Assembly: GCF_023184515.1 (NCBI RefSeq) | Contig: NZ_JAAHBP010000025.1 | Location: forward strand, 62,001-126,000 | From: Streptomyces sp. D2-8 | GTDB lineage: Bacteria > Actinomycetota > Actinomycetes > Streptomycetales > Streptomycetaceae | Direction of reading: 5' to 3' | Length of the DNA stretch: 64,000 bases | Part shown: positions 49,352 to 58,243 of the stretch, piece after piece | How the letters are laid out: each line of letters starts with the position of its first letter | Numbering within the stretch: position 1 is the first letter of the stretch | Program-made: the position numbers and the translations under genes | The notes under the pieces: model-generated | What the model was told of the DNA's origin: nothing | The model's input: the letters and a program-made list of their open reading frames with translations, nothing else | Database searches by the model: none

Positions 49352-50605
49352 ATGCCACGTGGACGTCACCGCCATTCACCGCCCCTGCACAGGATGCTGC
49401 CCCCGTCGGCGATCGCAGGCGTCTCCCTCGTCTGCGCCCTGGGGCCCTGGGTGTTCACGGAGCCGATGGCGCTCCGCGGCCTGGCCGCTGCCGCCGCGGC
49501 GACGGCGGTCATCGGCGCGGTCGTGCTGCGCCGTTGGGACACTCAGGCGGGCAAGCGCGTCGCCGACCTCACGCGCGCGCGTGCGAGCGACGAGTGGCGC
49601 TTCGAGGAGCGGGTCGCCGAACTGGAGGCCGACCTCGAGGAGTCGCGCGAGCTGCGCGGGAAGCTGGAGCAGCGGCTGCGCGCCAAGCGCACGGAACTGG
49701 CCGGGCTGCGCAACGAGCACGCCGCGCTGCTGCGCCGGTACGCCACGGCGGAGGCCGATCGCGCGAGCGTCCTGGAGGAACGCAGGGTGCTCGAGATAGA
49801 GGCGACGGCTCCGGTCCGGGCCGCGCTGCCGGCGGGGGCGTCGGAGGCGGCGGACGCCGCGCCGGAGCCGGACGAGGCGCCTGCCGCTCTCACCGTCGAG
49901 GAGGGGCCCGCGGTTCCCGCCGTGTTCTCGCCCGAGGGTTCCCGGCTGTTCCTGCGGGCCGCGGTGGCACTCGCCCGGTTCGACGGTGAGACGGTCCCGG
50001 ACCCGGACGGTGGCGGCGACGGCGACGGCGTACCGAAGGGTGAGGACGCGGAGCCCGCGCAGGAGCCGAAGCGGGAGCAGGCGGAGCAGCGAGAGCAGAC
50101 GCGGGAGGACGAGGCGCAGGGGCAGTCCGAGGCGGCCGACGGGCACGAGCGCGCGACCGCCGAGACCTCCGAGCCGGCCGACGAGCCTACTGCGCCGGCC
50201 GCTGAGACCTCGGTGCCGGTCGGTGAGACCTCCCTGTCGGCCGGTGAGGGAGAGCGACTCCCCGAGTCCGCGCGGCCCGGTAGCGCGCTCGCCGGTCACT
50301 ACACCGTGCCGACCGCCGTGGCCGTCGCGCCGCAGTCGCCGGTGCGGCGTCCGCTGGCCGAGGGGGGCTTCGACTTCTTCGGCACCAAGGCCGGCACCTC
50401 TCGGGCGGCCCTGGAGGCCGTGCAGAACGAGGACCTCGCCGATGTCGTCGGCCAGGAGGCGCTCGCCCTGCACAAGGCCGAGACCGAGGCCCGTTACAAG
50501 CCGGCCGACGAGGAGTCGCGCGGTATCGGCCAGGTCATCGACCTGACGGCGCACGACGAGACGGAGCAGATCGACGTACAGGGACTGCGGAGCGCGGTGT
50601 CCTGA
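49352..50605 (+). CDS. membrane-associated coiled-coil protein of unknown function
   Basis: A 417-residue protein I do not recognise. Residues 15-60 contain two hydrophobic segments (AIAGVSLVCALGPWVF; AAAAATAVIGAVVL). Residues 65-145 are a clear coiled coil (RVAELEADLEESRELRGKLE). The remainder is acidic, rich in Glu, Ala, Pro and Thr, with repeats of ETS in PADEPTAPAAETSVPVGETS. The conserved end region GGFDFFGTKAGTSRAAL and QVIDLTAHDETEQIDV looks like a functional tail. TAAGTT lies seven bases before ATG 49352, so it may be leaderless. It could act in cell-wall or division scaffolding; that is a guess. Confidence 0.7.
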   Translation: MPRGRHRHSPPLHRMLPPSAIAGVSLVCALGPWVFTEPMALRGLAAAAAATAVIGAVVLRRWDTQAGKRVADLTRARASDEWRFEERVAELEADLEESRELRGKLEQRLRAKRTELAGLRNEHAALLRRYATAEADRASVLEERRVLEIEATAPVRAALPAGASEAADAAPEPDEAPAALTVEEGPAVPAVFSPEGSRLFLRAAVALARFDGETVPDPDGGGDGDGVPKGEDAEPAQEPKREQAEQREQTREDEAQGQSEAADGHERATAETSEPADEPTAPAAETSVPVGETSLSAGEGERLPESARPGSALAGHYTVPTAVAVAPQSPVRRPLAEGGFDFFGTKAGTSRAALEAVQNEDLADVVGQEALALHKAETEARYKPADEESRGIGQVIDLTAHDETEQIDVQGLRSAVS

Positions 50606-50619
50606 GACCCGTTGTGGCG

Positions 50620-50650
50620 GAAGGCCCCCCGGCTACGGCCGGGGGCCTTC
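50620..50650 (+). terminator. hairpin between convergent genes
   Basis: GAAGGCCCCC (50620-50629) pairs with GGGGGCCTTC (50641-50650); the inner bases extend the stem with one bulge. It can serve both the coiled-coil gene and the PH-domain gene. Confidence 0.78.
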
Positions 50651-50662
50651 GGCTTTGGGGAG

Positions 50663-51997
50663 TCATGCCATCCAGCGGTCCGGCCGCGCGTCCCTGCGCC
50701 CGGTCCGGGACCGCTCCGCCTGGGCCGCCAGCAGCTCGCGCGCCTCGGCCGCGTCCCGCAGCCGGGCCCGCACCGTCTTGTTCGCGCCCGTGTCCACACA
50801 CACGTCGGCGACGCCCCGGGCCCGCTCCCACGGCCCCTGCGTCATCCGCACGCTCTGCACCTTGGCGTGCGGCACCAGCGCCAGGTTCCGCCGCAGCAGC
50901 CCGGACCGGGCGGCGAACACCGCGTCCGTGACGGCGAGCCCGTATCCGCGCCACCACAGCGGCACGCACCAGCGGGCGCTGCGCGGCGCCGGCGACAGGG
51001 CCTCGGGGCCCGGCACGCTCACCCCGGGCAGCACGCGCGCGACGACGTCCTCGGCGATCTCGCGCGGAGCGACCGGCACCAGTACGGAGTTGGACGAGCC
51101 CGCCACGTCCAGTTCCACGCGCACCCAGCCGCGGCGCCGCCACAGCAGCGGTTCGACGATCCGTACGGTCTGGACGCGTCCCGGCGGCACCGTCTCGTGG
51201 GCCCGGTCCAGCAGGCCGTGGTCGAGGCGCAGCCCGTCGGGCGACTCGCCCACCGTCCAGTCGTACTCGGCGACGAACCGGCCGACGCTGCTCGCGCCCG
51301 CCGCGCCCAGCAGCGGCAGGGCGACCGCGAGGACCGTCCACAGGCTGTGGGTGGCCAGCCACAGCACCGGCGGGACGACGAGGGCCGCGGCCAGCGACAC
51401 CCAGGTCGCGCCCGTCAGCACCAGCGACAGGGCGAGGACGCCCGGCGGCACCCGCAGCAGCTGCCGGGACGGGGCCTCGCCGACCTCGTGCGCGGTCTCG
51501 GGCGCGAAACCGGCCGCCCGGGCGAGCAGTTCGGCCCGCAGCGTCCGTGCCTCGTCCGCGCCCAGGAAGGCCAGTTCGTCCTTCTTGTCGGTGCCTATGA
51601 CGTCGATCTTGAGCTTGGAGACGCCCGCGACCCGGGCGAGCAGCGGCTGGGTGACGTCGATGGCCTGGATCCGCTCCAGCCGGATGTGCGCGGTGCGCCG
51701 GAAGACGAGTCCGGTACGGATGCGCAGTTCGGTCCCGGTCACCGCGAAGTGCGTGAACCACCAGGAGCAGAAGCCGTAGAGGGCGGCGGCCGGGACGAGC
51801 ACGGCGAGGCCGATCAGCAGCGTGGTCGTCGTCAGCCGGGTCAGATGGCGCTGCGCCCCGTCGGGGTCGTGCACGGCCCAGCCGATGAGCACGGCGACCG
51901 GTGCCCAGGCGCGGCGCAGCGGTGTGACGGGGTGCAGCCGCCGCTCGGTGACCTCGGCGGCGGCCTTGGAGGCCTCGGCGGCCTCGGGCGCCGTCAC
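50663..51997 (-). CDS. bacterial PH-domain membrane protein (YdbT-like)
   Basis: A 444-residue protein with two membrane-pair plus PH-domain units, like YdbT/YdbS of Bacillus. Hydrophobic segments include LLIGLAVLVPAAALYGFCSW and LWTVLAVALPLLGAAGASSV; PH parts read LRIRTGLVFRRTAHIRLERI and FAARSGLLRRNLALVPHAKV. The start GTG overlaps the upstream PH gene stop by four bases (GTGA). The pair probably forms a complex; in Bacillus such proteins confer resistance to a bacteriocin. Function here is not known. Confidence 0.85.
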   Translation of the reverse strand: MTAPEAAEASKAAAEVTERRLHPVTPLRRAWAPVAVLIGWAVHDPDGAQRHLTRLTTTTLLIGLAVLVPAAALYGFCSWWFTHFAVTGTELRIRTGLVFRRTAHIRLERIQAIDVTQPLLARVAGVSKLKIDVIGTDKKDELAFLGADEARTLRAELLARAAGFAPETAHEVGEAPSRQLLRVPPGVLALSLVLTGATWVSLAAALVVPPVLWLATHSLWTVLAVALPLLGAAGASSVGRFVAEYDWTVGESPDGLRLDHGLLDRAHETVPPGRVQTVRIVEPLLWRRRGWVRVELDVAGSSNSVLVPVAPREIAEDVVARVLPGVSVPGPEALSPAPRSARWCVPLWWRGYGLAVTDAVFAARSGLLRRNLALVPHAKVQSVRMTQGPWERARGVADVCVDTGANKTVRARLRDAAEARELLAAQAERSRTGRRDARPDRWMA

Positions 51998-52524
51998 AGC
52001 CCCGCCGACCGGGCTTCGCCCAGCTCGGTGAGCCGGTCGCGCAGCCGTTCCGCCTCGGCCGGGTCCAGGCCGGGGATGGTCGCGTCGGTGGCCGCGGCGG
52101 CCGTGTGCAGCTGCACGCTGGCCAGCCCGAAGTGCCGCTCGACGGGCCCGGAGGTGACCTCGACCAGCTGCATCCGCCCGTACGGCACGACCGTCTCCTC
52201 GCGCCACAGCACGCCACGGCTGATCAGCAGGTCGTCGGCGCGCTCGGCGTACCGCCAGGAACGCCAGTTGCGGTCGATCATCACCCAGCCCCAGGCCATC
52301 AGCGCCAGCGGCGGCAGCGCGAAGGCGGCCCAGGCGGGCCCGGCCAGCAGCCCCGGCAGCAGCCCGGCGGCCAGGGCGATCAGCCCGAGCCACACGACCA
52401 GCAGCAGCCGGCGCATCTTCAGCAGGCCGGGCGGCAGCGCGATCCACACCGGCTCGTTCTCGACGGCCTCGATCATGCCCTGCGGCCCGTCCGGCCCCGC
52501 CTCGTGCCCACTCCCCGTATCCAT
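51994..52524 (-). CDS. bacterial PH-domain protein (YdbS-like)
   Basis: A 176-residue protein with two membrane segments (LLLVVWLGLIALAAGLLPGL; AAFALPPLALMAWGWVM) then a PH domain (LLISRGVLWREETVVPYGRM; FGLASVQLHTAAAA). It is the first gene of a two-gene operon with the YdbT-like protein. The ATG at 52524 is only 31 bases from the divergent nuoD start, so both promoters must overlap. Confidence 0.85.
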   Translation of the reverse strand: MDTGSGHEAGPDGPQGMIEAVENEPVWIALPPGLLKMRRLLLVVWLGLIALAAGLLPGLLAGPAWAAFALPPLALMAWGWVMIDRNWRSWRYAERADDLLISRGVLWREETVVPYGRMQLVEVTSGPVERHFGLASVQLHTAAAATDATIPGLDPAEAERLRDRLTELGEARSAGL

Positions 52525-52555
52525 GGGGCCAGCGTACGTAGGAGAGACTGTGTTC

Positions 52556-53707
52556 ATGACTCCTACGACGGAGACCATGGTCGGAATCGGCGGCGCCGCG
52601 GAGAGCACCGACATGGTGCTCAACATCGGGCCGCAGCACCCGTCGACCCATGGTGTGCTGCGGCTGAAGCTCGTCCTGGACGGCGAGCGCATCAAGCACG
52701 CGGAGCCGGTGATCGGCTATATGCACCGCGGCGCGGAGAAGCTGTTCGAGGCGCGTGACTACCGCCAGATCATCATGCTCGCCAACCGCCACGACTGGCT
52801 GTCGGCGTTCTCCAACGAGCTGGGCGTGGTCCTGGCCGTGGAGCGGATGCTCGGCATGGAGGTCCCCGAGCGCGCGGTGTGGCTGCGCACGCTGCTCGCC
52901 GAGCTGAACCGGGTGCTCAACCACCTGATGTTCCTCGGCTCGTACCCGCTGGAGCTCGGCGGGATCACCCCGATCTTCTACGCCTTCCGGGAGCGCGAGG
53001 AGCTCCAGCACGTCATGGAGGAGGTCTCCGGCGGGCGGATGCACTACATGTTCAACCGCGTGGGCGGCCTCAAGGAGGACCTGCCGGCCGGGTGGGCCAC
53101 CCGCGCGCGCAGCGCCGTCGCCGACGTGCGCTCCCGGATGGACCGCTTCGACGACCTGGTGCTCGGCAACGAGATCTTCCGCGGCCGCACGAGGAGCGTC
53201 GGTGTCCTCACCCCGGAGGCCGTCCACGCGTACGGCGTCAGCGGTCCGGTCGGCCGCGCCTCGGGCGTCGACCTCGACCTGCGCCGGGACGAGCCGTACC
53301 TCGCCTACGGCGAGCTGGGCGACGTCCTGAAGGTGGTCACCCGGCAGGAGGGCGACTGCCTCGCCCGCTTCGAGTGCCTCCTGGAGCAGACGCACAACGC
53401 GCTGGACCTGGCCGACGCCTGCCTCGACCGGCTCGCCGAGCTGCCGCCCGGGCCGGTCAACCAGCGGCTCCCGAAGGTCCTGAAGGCCCCCGAGGGCCAC
53501 ACCTACGCGTGGACCGAGAACCCCCTCGGCATCAACGGCTACTACCTCGTCAGCAAGGGCGAGAAGACCCCCTACCGGCTGAAGCTGCGCTCGGCGTCGT
53601 ACAACAACATCCAGGCGCTGACGGAGCTGCTGCCGGGGACGCTGGTCGCCGACATGGTGGCGATCCTGGGGTCGATGTTCTTCGTGGTCGGGGACATCGA
53701 CAAGTAG
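52556..53707 (+). CDS. nuoD2: stand-alone NADH dehydrogenase subunit D paralogue
   Basis: A 383-residue subunit D of complex I, the quinone-side 49-kDa homologue. LNIGPQHPSTHGVLRLKLVL, YMHRGAEKLFEARDY and ANRHDWLSAFSNEL are well conserved, as is the C-terminal VADMVAILGSMFFVVGDIDK. No other nuo gene lies nearby, so it is a paralogue apart from the main operon and may join a partial complex. ATG 52556 and GTG 52550 both follow GGAGAG; either could start it. It converges, with three bases between, on a MidA-like methyltransferase gene. Confidence 0.9.
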   Translation: MTPTTETMVGIGGAAESTDMVLNIGPQHPSTHGVLRLKLVLDGERIKHAEPVIGYMHRGAEKLFEARDYRQIIMLANRHDWLSAFSNELGVVLAVERMLGMEVPERAVWLRTLLAELNRVLNHLMFLGSYPLELGGITPIFYAFREREELQHVMEEVSGGRMHYMFNRVGGLKEDLPAGWATRARSAVADVRSRMDRFDDLVLGNEIFRGRTRSVGVLTPEAVHAYGVSGPVGRASGVDLDLRRDEPYLAYGELGDVLKVVTRQEGDCLARFECLLEQTHNALDLADACLDRLAELPPGPVNQRLPKVLKAPEGHTYAWTENPLGINGYYLVSKGEKTPYRLKLRSASYNNIQALTELLPGTLVADMVAILGSMFFVVGDIDK

Positions 53708-53710
53708 GGC

Positions 53711-54718
53711 CTATGCGGACGGTGCGGCCAGCACGTCCGGAATCCCGACCGGCTGCACCAGCCAGCCGAAATCGCCCAGTCCGCCCGTCGCGGTGAGCTC
53801 GGCGGCCTCTCCGGCGCTCGCGAGGGCGCGTACGTAGGCGGCGGGGTCGGTGGAGGCCAGCGTGAGCGGGGGGCGTGCGCCCGTCACGCCCAGGGCGCCC
53901 AGCGCCTCGCGCTGGGGGAGCACACGCCCGCCGGGCAGCGCGCACGCGTCCAGGGCGACATGAGCCGTGATGTCGCAGGAGCCGTCCGGGACGGGTGTGG
54001 TCTCGCGGCCTTCCCGGAACCCGGCGAGCGTCCCGAACGGCGGCCGGGTCTGCGCGGTGTGCGCGTAGTCCACGGCGACGGCGCACCCTCGCTGAAGCGT
54101 CGCGACCGCCGCGGCCCAGGCCTCGTCCCGGGGCAGGCCGATCTCGGCCCGCAGACCCTCCTCGCCGGGCAGCGGCCACCACCGCTCCAGCCACCGCGCC
54201 TGCGCTCCCTCCACCGGCTCCCCGAGCCGCTCGGTCCCGTCCTCCCGGACCAGCACCAGCCGGGCGACGCCCGCGGCGTCCACCTCCGCGACCTCCACGG
54301 GCACGTTGTCCAGCCATTCGTTGGCGAACAGCAGCCCGGTCGTCCCCTGAGGGGGCGCGGCCAGCCACTCGATCCGGTGATCGAGCCCCGCGGGCCGCTC
54401 GGCGATCTCGACGGCGTACGCGCGCGTGCGGGCCGCCACGTCGGCGGGGAGGGCGGCCAGTACCCCGCCGGCCAGCTCGCCCCGCCCGGCCGCCATGTCG
54501 ACGAAGTCGAGGGCCGCGGGCCGCCCCAGCGCCTCGTCGACCCGGCACAGCAGCCGCGCCACGGCCTCGGCGAACAGCGGCGACGCGTGCACGGACGTCC
54601 GGAAGTGCCCGGCCGGCCCCTCGGCCTCGGCCCGCCGGTAGAAGCCACCCGGCGCGTACAGCGCGCCCTGCGCCGCCGCGCGCCACCCGTGCCACTGGTC
54701 CCTTGTTCCCGCCGTCAC
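53711..54718 (-). CDS. MidA/NDUFAF7-like SAM-dependent methyltransferase (DUF185)
   Basis: A 335-residue class I methyltransferase of the DUF185 group. The SAM site appears in FVDMAAGRGELAGGVLAAL; FANEWLDNVPVEVAEV and VDYAHTAQTRPPFGTLAG are family motifs. Mitochondrial NDUFAF7 dimethylates an arginine of NDUFS2, the nuoD homologue, so its place beside nuoD2 is striking. Whether it modifies the neighbouring protein is inference. The HRG stretch that may hold the arginine is present in nuoD2. Confidence 0.85.
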   Translation of the reverse strand: MTAGTRDQWHGWRAAAQGALYAPGGFYRRAEAEGPAGHFRTSVHASPLFAEAVARLLCRVDEALGRPAALDFVDMAAGRGELAGGVLAALPADVAARTRAYAVEIAERPAGLDHRIEWLAAPPQGTTGLLFANEWLDNVPVEVAEVDAAGVARLVLVREDGTERLGEPVEGAQARWLERWWPLPGEEGLRAEIGLPRDEAWAAAVATLQRGCAVAVDYAHTAQTRPPFGTLAGFREGRETTPVPDGSCDITAHVALDACALPGGRVLPQREALGALGVTGARPPLTLASTDPAAYVRALASAGEAAELTATGGLGDFGWLVQPVGIPDVLAAPSA

Positions 54719-54823
54719 CGGCCCAGGCTAAGGGCACGCAACGTACGCAACTCCACCTTGCGGAGTACGCGCGCCCGGTACGGATCGGCCCTCCGGTTGA
54801 CCCCTGCACCTATCCCGCTTCCC

Positions 54824-54836
54824 TACGCTGGGTTAC
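54824..54836 (+). promoter_or_regulatory. -10-like element of the sensor kinase gene
   Basis: TACGCT (54824-54829) ends seven bases before GTG 54837, consistent with a leaderless mRNA. TTGACC at 54797-54802 is 21 bases upstream, too far for a standard spacer. Confidence 0.4.
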
Positions 54837-56030
54837 GTGCAGCGCCTCTATGACTTCCTCCGCAGGCACCCGATGTGGGTCGACGGCACCTGGGCCGTCG
54901 TCCTCCTCGGGATTTCGGTACTGGGCGGAGCGGCGGGCGAGCAGATCGGCCCGTGGGCCGCCGTCATTCCGGTCACGCTGCTGCTGAGCCTCGTGGTCGC
55001 GCTGCGCCGCCGGGTGCCGGAGAAGATGCTGCTGCTCGCGGCCGCGGTCGGCGTGGCGCAGCTGGTCACCGATGTCGCGATCCTGCCCGCCGACTTCGCC
55101 ATGCTGGTGATCGTCTACACGGTCGCGGCGGAAGGCGCCCGCTGGGCCTCCCGCTTCGCGCTGATCGCCGGCCTGTGCGCGGCCCCGCTGGCGCAGCTGC
55201 GCTGGTCGAACGAGCAGACGGGGGTGGCCGGCGACATCGCCCTGGCGGTCCTGCAGACCGTCCCCTTCGCCCTCGCCTGGGTGCTCGGCGACTCCATCCG
55301 CACCCGCCGCGCCTACTTCGCGCAGCTGGAGGAGCGGGCCGCCCGCCTGGAGAAGGAGCGCGAGGCACAGTCCAAGGTCGCCGTCGCCGCGGAACGCGCC
55401 CGGATCGCCCGCGAGTTGCACGACGTCGTCGCGCACAACGTCTCGGTGATGGTGGTCCAGGCCGACGGCGCCGCCTACGTCCTCGACGCCGCGCCCGACC
55501 AGGCGAAGAAGGCCCTGGAGACGATCTCCTCCACCGGCCGCCAGGCCCTCGCCGAGATGCGCCGCCTGCTCGGCGTGCTGCGCACCGGCGAGCACCAGGA
55601 GGCCGGCGAGTACGTCCCGCAGCCCGACGTGCGGCAGATCGAGGACCTCGTCGAGCAGTGCCGCGGTTCCGGACTGCCCGTCGACTTCAAGGTCGAGGGC
55701 ACGCCCCGCCCGCTGCCCAGCGGAGTCGAGCTCACCGCCTACCGCATCGTGCAGGAGGCGCTCACCAACACCCGCAAGCACGGCGGACCCAACGCGGGCG
55801 CGAGCGTGCGCCTGGTCTACTTCGACGACGGCCTCGGCCTGCTCGTCGAGGACGACGGCAAGGGCGCCCCGCACGAGCTGTACGAGGAGGGCGGGTTCGA
55901 CGGCCAGGGCCACGGTCTGATCGGCATGCGCGAGCGAGTCGGTATGGTCGGCGGCACCCTGGACGCGGGCCCGCGCCCGGGCGGAGGATTCCGCATCAGT
56001 GCCCTGCTGCCGCTCAAACCCGCGCACTGA
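54837..56030 (+). CDS. NarL-type sensor histidine kinase
   Basis: A 397-residue HisKA_3 kinase. Residues 10-155 contain five to six membrane segments (WAVVLLGISVLGGAAGEQIG; LLAAAVGVAQLVTDVAIL; FALIAGLCAAPL). The phosphoacceptor is His195 in RELHDVVAHNVSVMVVQAD; the ATPase part has IVQEALTNTRKHG, VEDDGKG and GHGLIGMRERVGMVGG. The signal is unknown; there is no large sensor loop. The response regulator follows 56 bases later. Confidence 0.92.
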   Translation: MQRLYDFLRRHPMWVDGTWAVVLLGISVLGGAAGEQIGPWAAVIPVTLLLSLVVALRRRVPEKMLLLAAAVGVAQLVTDVAILPADFAMLVIVYTVAAEGARWASRFALIAGLCAAPLAQLRWSNEQTGVAGDIALAVLQTVPFALAWVLGDSIRTRRAYFAQLEERAARLEKEREAQSKVAVAAERARIARELHDVVAHNVSVMVVQADGAAYVLDAAPDQAKKALETISSTGRQALAEMRRLLGVLRTGEHQEAGEYVPQPDVRQIEDLVEQCRGSGLPVDFKVEGTPRPLPSGVELTAYRIVQEALTNTRKHGGPNAGASVRLVYFDDGLGLLVEDDGKGAPHELYEEGGFDGQGHGLIGMRERVGMVGGTLDAGPRPGGGFRISALLPLKPAH

Positions 56031-56086
56031 CGCCGGCGCACGCCCCCTGCTGACACCTGTAACAACCCCGATAGGGAAGAGGCCCG

Positions 56087-56755
56087 ATGACGATCCGCGT
56101 GATGCTCGTCGACGACCAGGTGCTGCTGCGCACCGGGTTCCGGATGGTGCTCGCCGCCCAGCCGGACATGGAGGTCGTGGCGGAGGCGGGCGACGGCGTC
56201 GAGGCCCTCCAGGAACTGCGGACGACCGAGGTCGACGTGGTGCTGATGGACGTCCGCATGCCGAAGCTCGACGGGGTGGAGACGACCCGCAGGATCTGCG
56301 CGGACACCGACCCGCCGAAGGTGCTCATCCTGACCACCTTCGACCTTGACGAGTACGCCTTCTCCGCGCTGAAGGCGGGCGCCTCCGGCTTCATGCTCAA
56401 GGACGTGCCGCCGGCTGAGCTCCTGGCCGCGATCAGGGCCGTGCACAGCGGTGACGCGGTCGTCGCGCCGTCCACCACCCGGCGGCTCCTGGACCGCTTC
56501 GCGCCGATGCTGCCGGGCACCAAGCAGCCCCAGCACAAGGAGCTGGAACGGCTCACCGACCGCGAGCGCGAGGTCATGGTGCTGGTCGCGCAGGGCCTGT
56601 CCAACGGCGAGATCGCGGCCCGGCTGGTGCTGTCGGAGGCGACCGTGAAGACCCACGTGGGCCGCATCCTGACCAAGCTGGGGCTCAGGGACCGGGTGCA
56701 GGTCGTGGTGCTGGCCTACGAGACGGGGCTGGTGCGGGCCGGCGGGCACGGCTGA
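56087..56755 (+). CDS. NarL/LuxR-type response regulator
   Basis: A 222-residue regulator with receiver (VMLVDDQVLLRTGFRMVLAA; phosphoacceptor Asp55 in VVLMDVRMPK) and LuxR helix-turn-helix (LTDREREVMVLVAQGLSNGE; ARLVLSEATVKTHVGRIL). It pairs with the kinase just upstream. Its targets are not visible here. Confidence 0.94.
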   Translation: MTIRVMLVDDQVLLRTGFRMVLAAQPDMEVVAEAGDGVEALQELRTTEVDVVLMDVRMPKLDGVETTRRICADTDPPKVLILTTFDLDEYAFSALKAGASGFMLKDVPPAELLAAIRAVHSGDAVVAPSTTRRLLDRFAPMLPGTKQPQHKELERLTDREREVMVLVAQGLSNGEIAARLVLSEATVKTHVGRILTKLGLRDRVQVVVLAYETGLVRAGGHG

Positions 56756-56773
56756 CCCGCACCCGCGGGCCGG

Positions 56774-57880
56774 CTACCTGAGGATCCCCTCCAGGAACTC
56801 GCTGCCGAGCCGGGCCACCACCGTCACGTCCAGCTGGTGCAGGACGTAGCGGCCGCGGCGGCGGGTGGTGATCAGGCCGGCCTTCTTCAGCACGGCCAGA
56901 TGCCGGGATATCTCCGGGGCCGTCATGCCGTGCACCTGCGCCAGCTCGCTGGTGGTGTGCGCGCTGCGGGCCAGATGGCGGCACATGCGCATCCGGACCG
57001 GGTGGGACAGCGCGGTCATCCGCATGGCCAGCTGTTCGAGCGTCTGCGGTGCGGCGAGCTCCGGGGAGCCGACCGGATAGTGCAGCACCGGCTGCCATCC
57101 GTACCGGTGCAGGACCATCAGATGCGGCCAGCCGAGGCTCGTCGGGACGAGCAGCAGGCCGCCGTCGCCCGTGGCCGTACGGCCGTCGCCCAGCTTGTCG
57201 ACCGTGATCCGGGTGGCCGCCTCGTCGAGCGTGAGCGCCGGGGACACCGCGGCCAGCGCCTCGGCCAGGCCCTTGCGCCGGAGCAGGTCCGTCTTGTGCC
57301 GGGCGTCCGCCGCGAGCTGGTGGCGCAGCCGGGACCAGGCCTCCGCGAAGAACGCCTCGTCGCAGTCCCGGAGGAACTGCCGCAGCCAGGCCCGGATCCT
57401 GGGCGGGTCGGCCAGCAGCCGCTCGCCGAAGCGCAGTTGCCGCGGTCCGCGTGCGGCGGCCAGATCCAGCGCGCGGCGGCGCATCTCCGGGTCGGACAGC
57501 GCCGTCGGCCCGCATTCGCCGTAGCCCACGGCACAGGTGAACTCCAGTGCCGCGTCCACGAACTGCTCGTCGGACAGCTTGTCGAGCTGGTCCAGCTCCT
57601 CGGCGAGGGTGGCGCCCGGGAGCGTGCGGCGGTCCGGCAGGCCGGCCCAGGGCAGGAACAGGTCCGAGAACGTCGTCCGCCACAGGAAGTCCGCCTCGCA
57701 CATCCGGTCGGCCAGATGCGGGTCGAGCCGGGCCGTCACGCCCGTGACCCAGCCCTGCAGGCCCGGGTGGTGCGCCGGTTCGGACAGCGCGTGCAGCGCC
57801 ATGCCGAGCTCGGCCAGGGGCGAGGGCACGACGGCGACCTCCTCCGGCCGCAGCCCCGCGATGTCGATCTGCACGCTCAT
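56774..57880 (-). CDS. ArsR-like winged-helix regulator (DUF5937)
   Basis: A 368-residue protein. The N-terminal 250 residues are the DUF5937-like region (VAVVPSPLAELGMALHALSE; ARHKTDLLRRKGLAEALAAV). The C-terminal 90 residues are an ArsR-type winged helix (ALSHPVRMRMCRHLARSAHT; VHGMTAPEISRHLAVLKKAG; TRRRGRYVLHQLDV). ATG 57880 is taken; GTG 57874 has GAGGG seven bases upstream and is also good. It faces a small gene across a perfect palindrome (57917-57943), the likely operator. Confidence 0.85.
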   Translation of the reverse strand: MSVQIDIAGLRPEEVAVVPSPLAELGMALHALSEPAHHPGLQGWVTGVTARLDPHLADRMCEADFLWRTTFSDLFLPWAGLPDRRTLPGATLAEELDQLDKLSDEQFVDAALEFTCAVGYGECGPTALSDPEMRRRALDLAAARGPRQLRFGERLLADPPRIRAWLRQFLRDCDEAFFAEAWSRLRHQLAADARHKTDLLRRKGLAEALAAVSPALTLDEAATRITVDKLGDGRTATGDGGLLLVPTSLGWPHLMVLHRYGWQPVLHYPVGSPELAAPQTLEQLAMRMTALSHPVRMRMCRHLARSAHTTSELAQVHGMTAPEISRHLAVLKKAGLITTRRRGRYVLHQLDVTVVARLGSEFLEGILR

Positions 57881-57916
57881 GCCCTCATGGTGCACCCGGC
57901 CACTGACAACGCCCCC

Positions 57917-57943
57917 GTCGATTGACGGGCCTCGTCAATCGAC
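57917..57943. promoter_or_regulatory. perfect 10+10 palindrome, candidate operator
   Basis: GTCGATTGAC (57917-57926) and GTCAATCGAC (57934-57943) flank GGGCCTC. It lies 37 bases upstream of the ArsR-like gene start and 97 bases before the small plus-strand gene, suiting divergent control. Confidence 0.75.
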
Positions 57944-58039
57944 GCGACGCCGCCCTCGGCGCAGGCGCACGGTGGGACCACCGGGGCAGCCGCGGAGCCT
58001 TCGGACCTCCATCACCCCGTCCCGCAGAGGCGATTCACC

Positions 58040-58243
58040 ATGAGCGTCACGCAGCAGTACCTCCTCGACACCTGCCGCGCCCGGTCCCTCGGCGAGCCCG
58101 CCCCGCCCGCGCCGGGCACGCACGACCGGCAGGCCGTACGGGAGTGGCGCGACGAACGGCGGTTCCGCGCGGTCCTCGCCGGCCGCCCGGCCCGCCCCCG
58201 GCTCCGGGACGCCCTGAACCGGTGGCGGCGGCGCCCTACCTGA
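58040..58243 (+). CDS. small conserved protein of unknown function
   Basis: A 67-residue protein (MSVTQQYLLDTCRARSLGEP; ALNRWRRRPT) with AGAGG upstream. The pattern YLLDT...GEPAPPAPGTHD...VRE recurs in Streptomyces beside regulators, as remembered, which supports a real gene. It is basic at the end. Its stop overlaps the end of the convergent lyase gene by eight bases. It may belong to the ArsR-like regulon. Confidence 0.75.
   Translation: MSVTQQYLLDTCRARSLGEPAPPAPGTHDRQAVREWRDERRFRAVLAGRPARPRLRDALNRWRRRPT

Noticed and set aside
50663..53500. A 945-codon open minus-strand frame through nuoD2
   Set aside because: The part over 52556-53500 is antisense to a strongly conserved nuoD; only 50663-51997 is a plausible gene.
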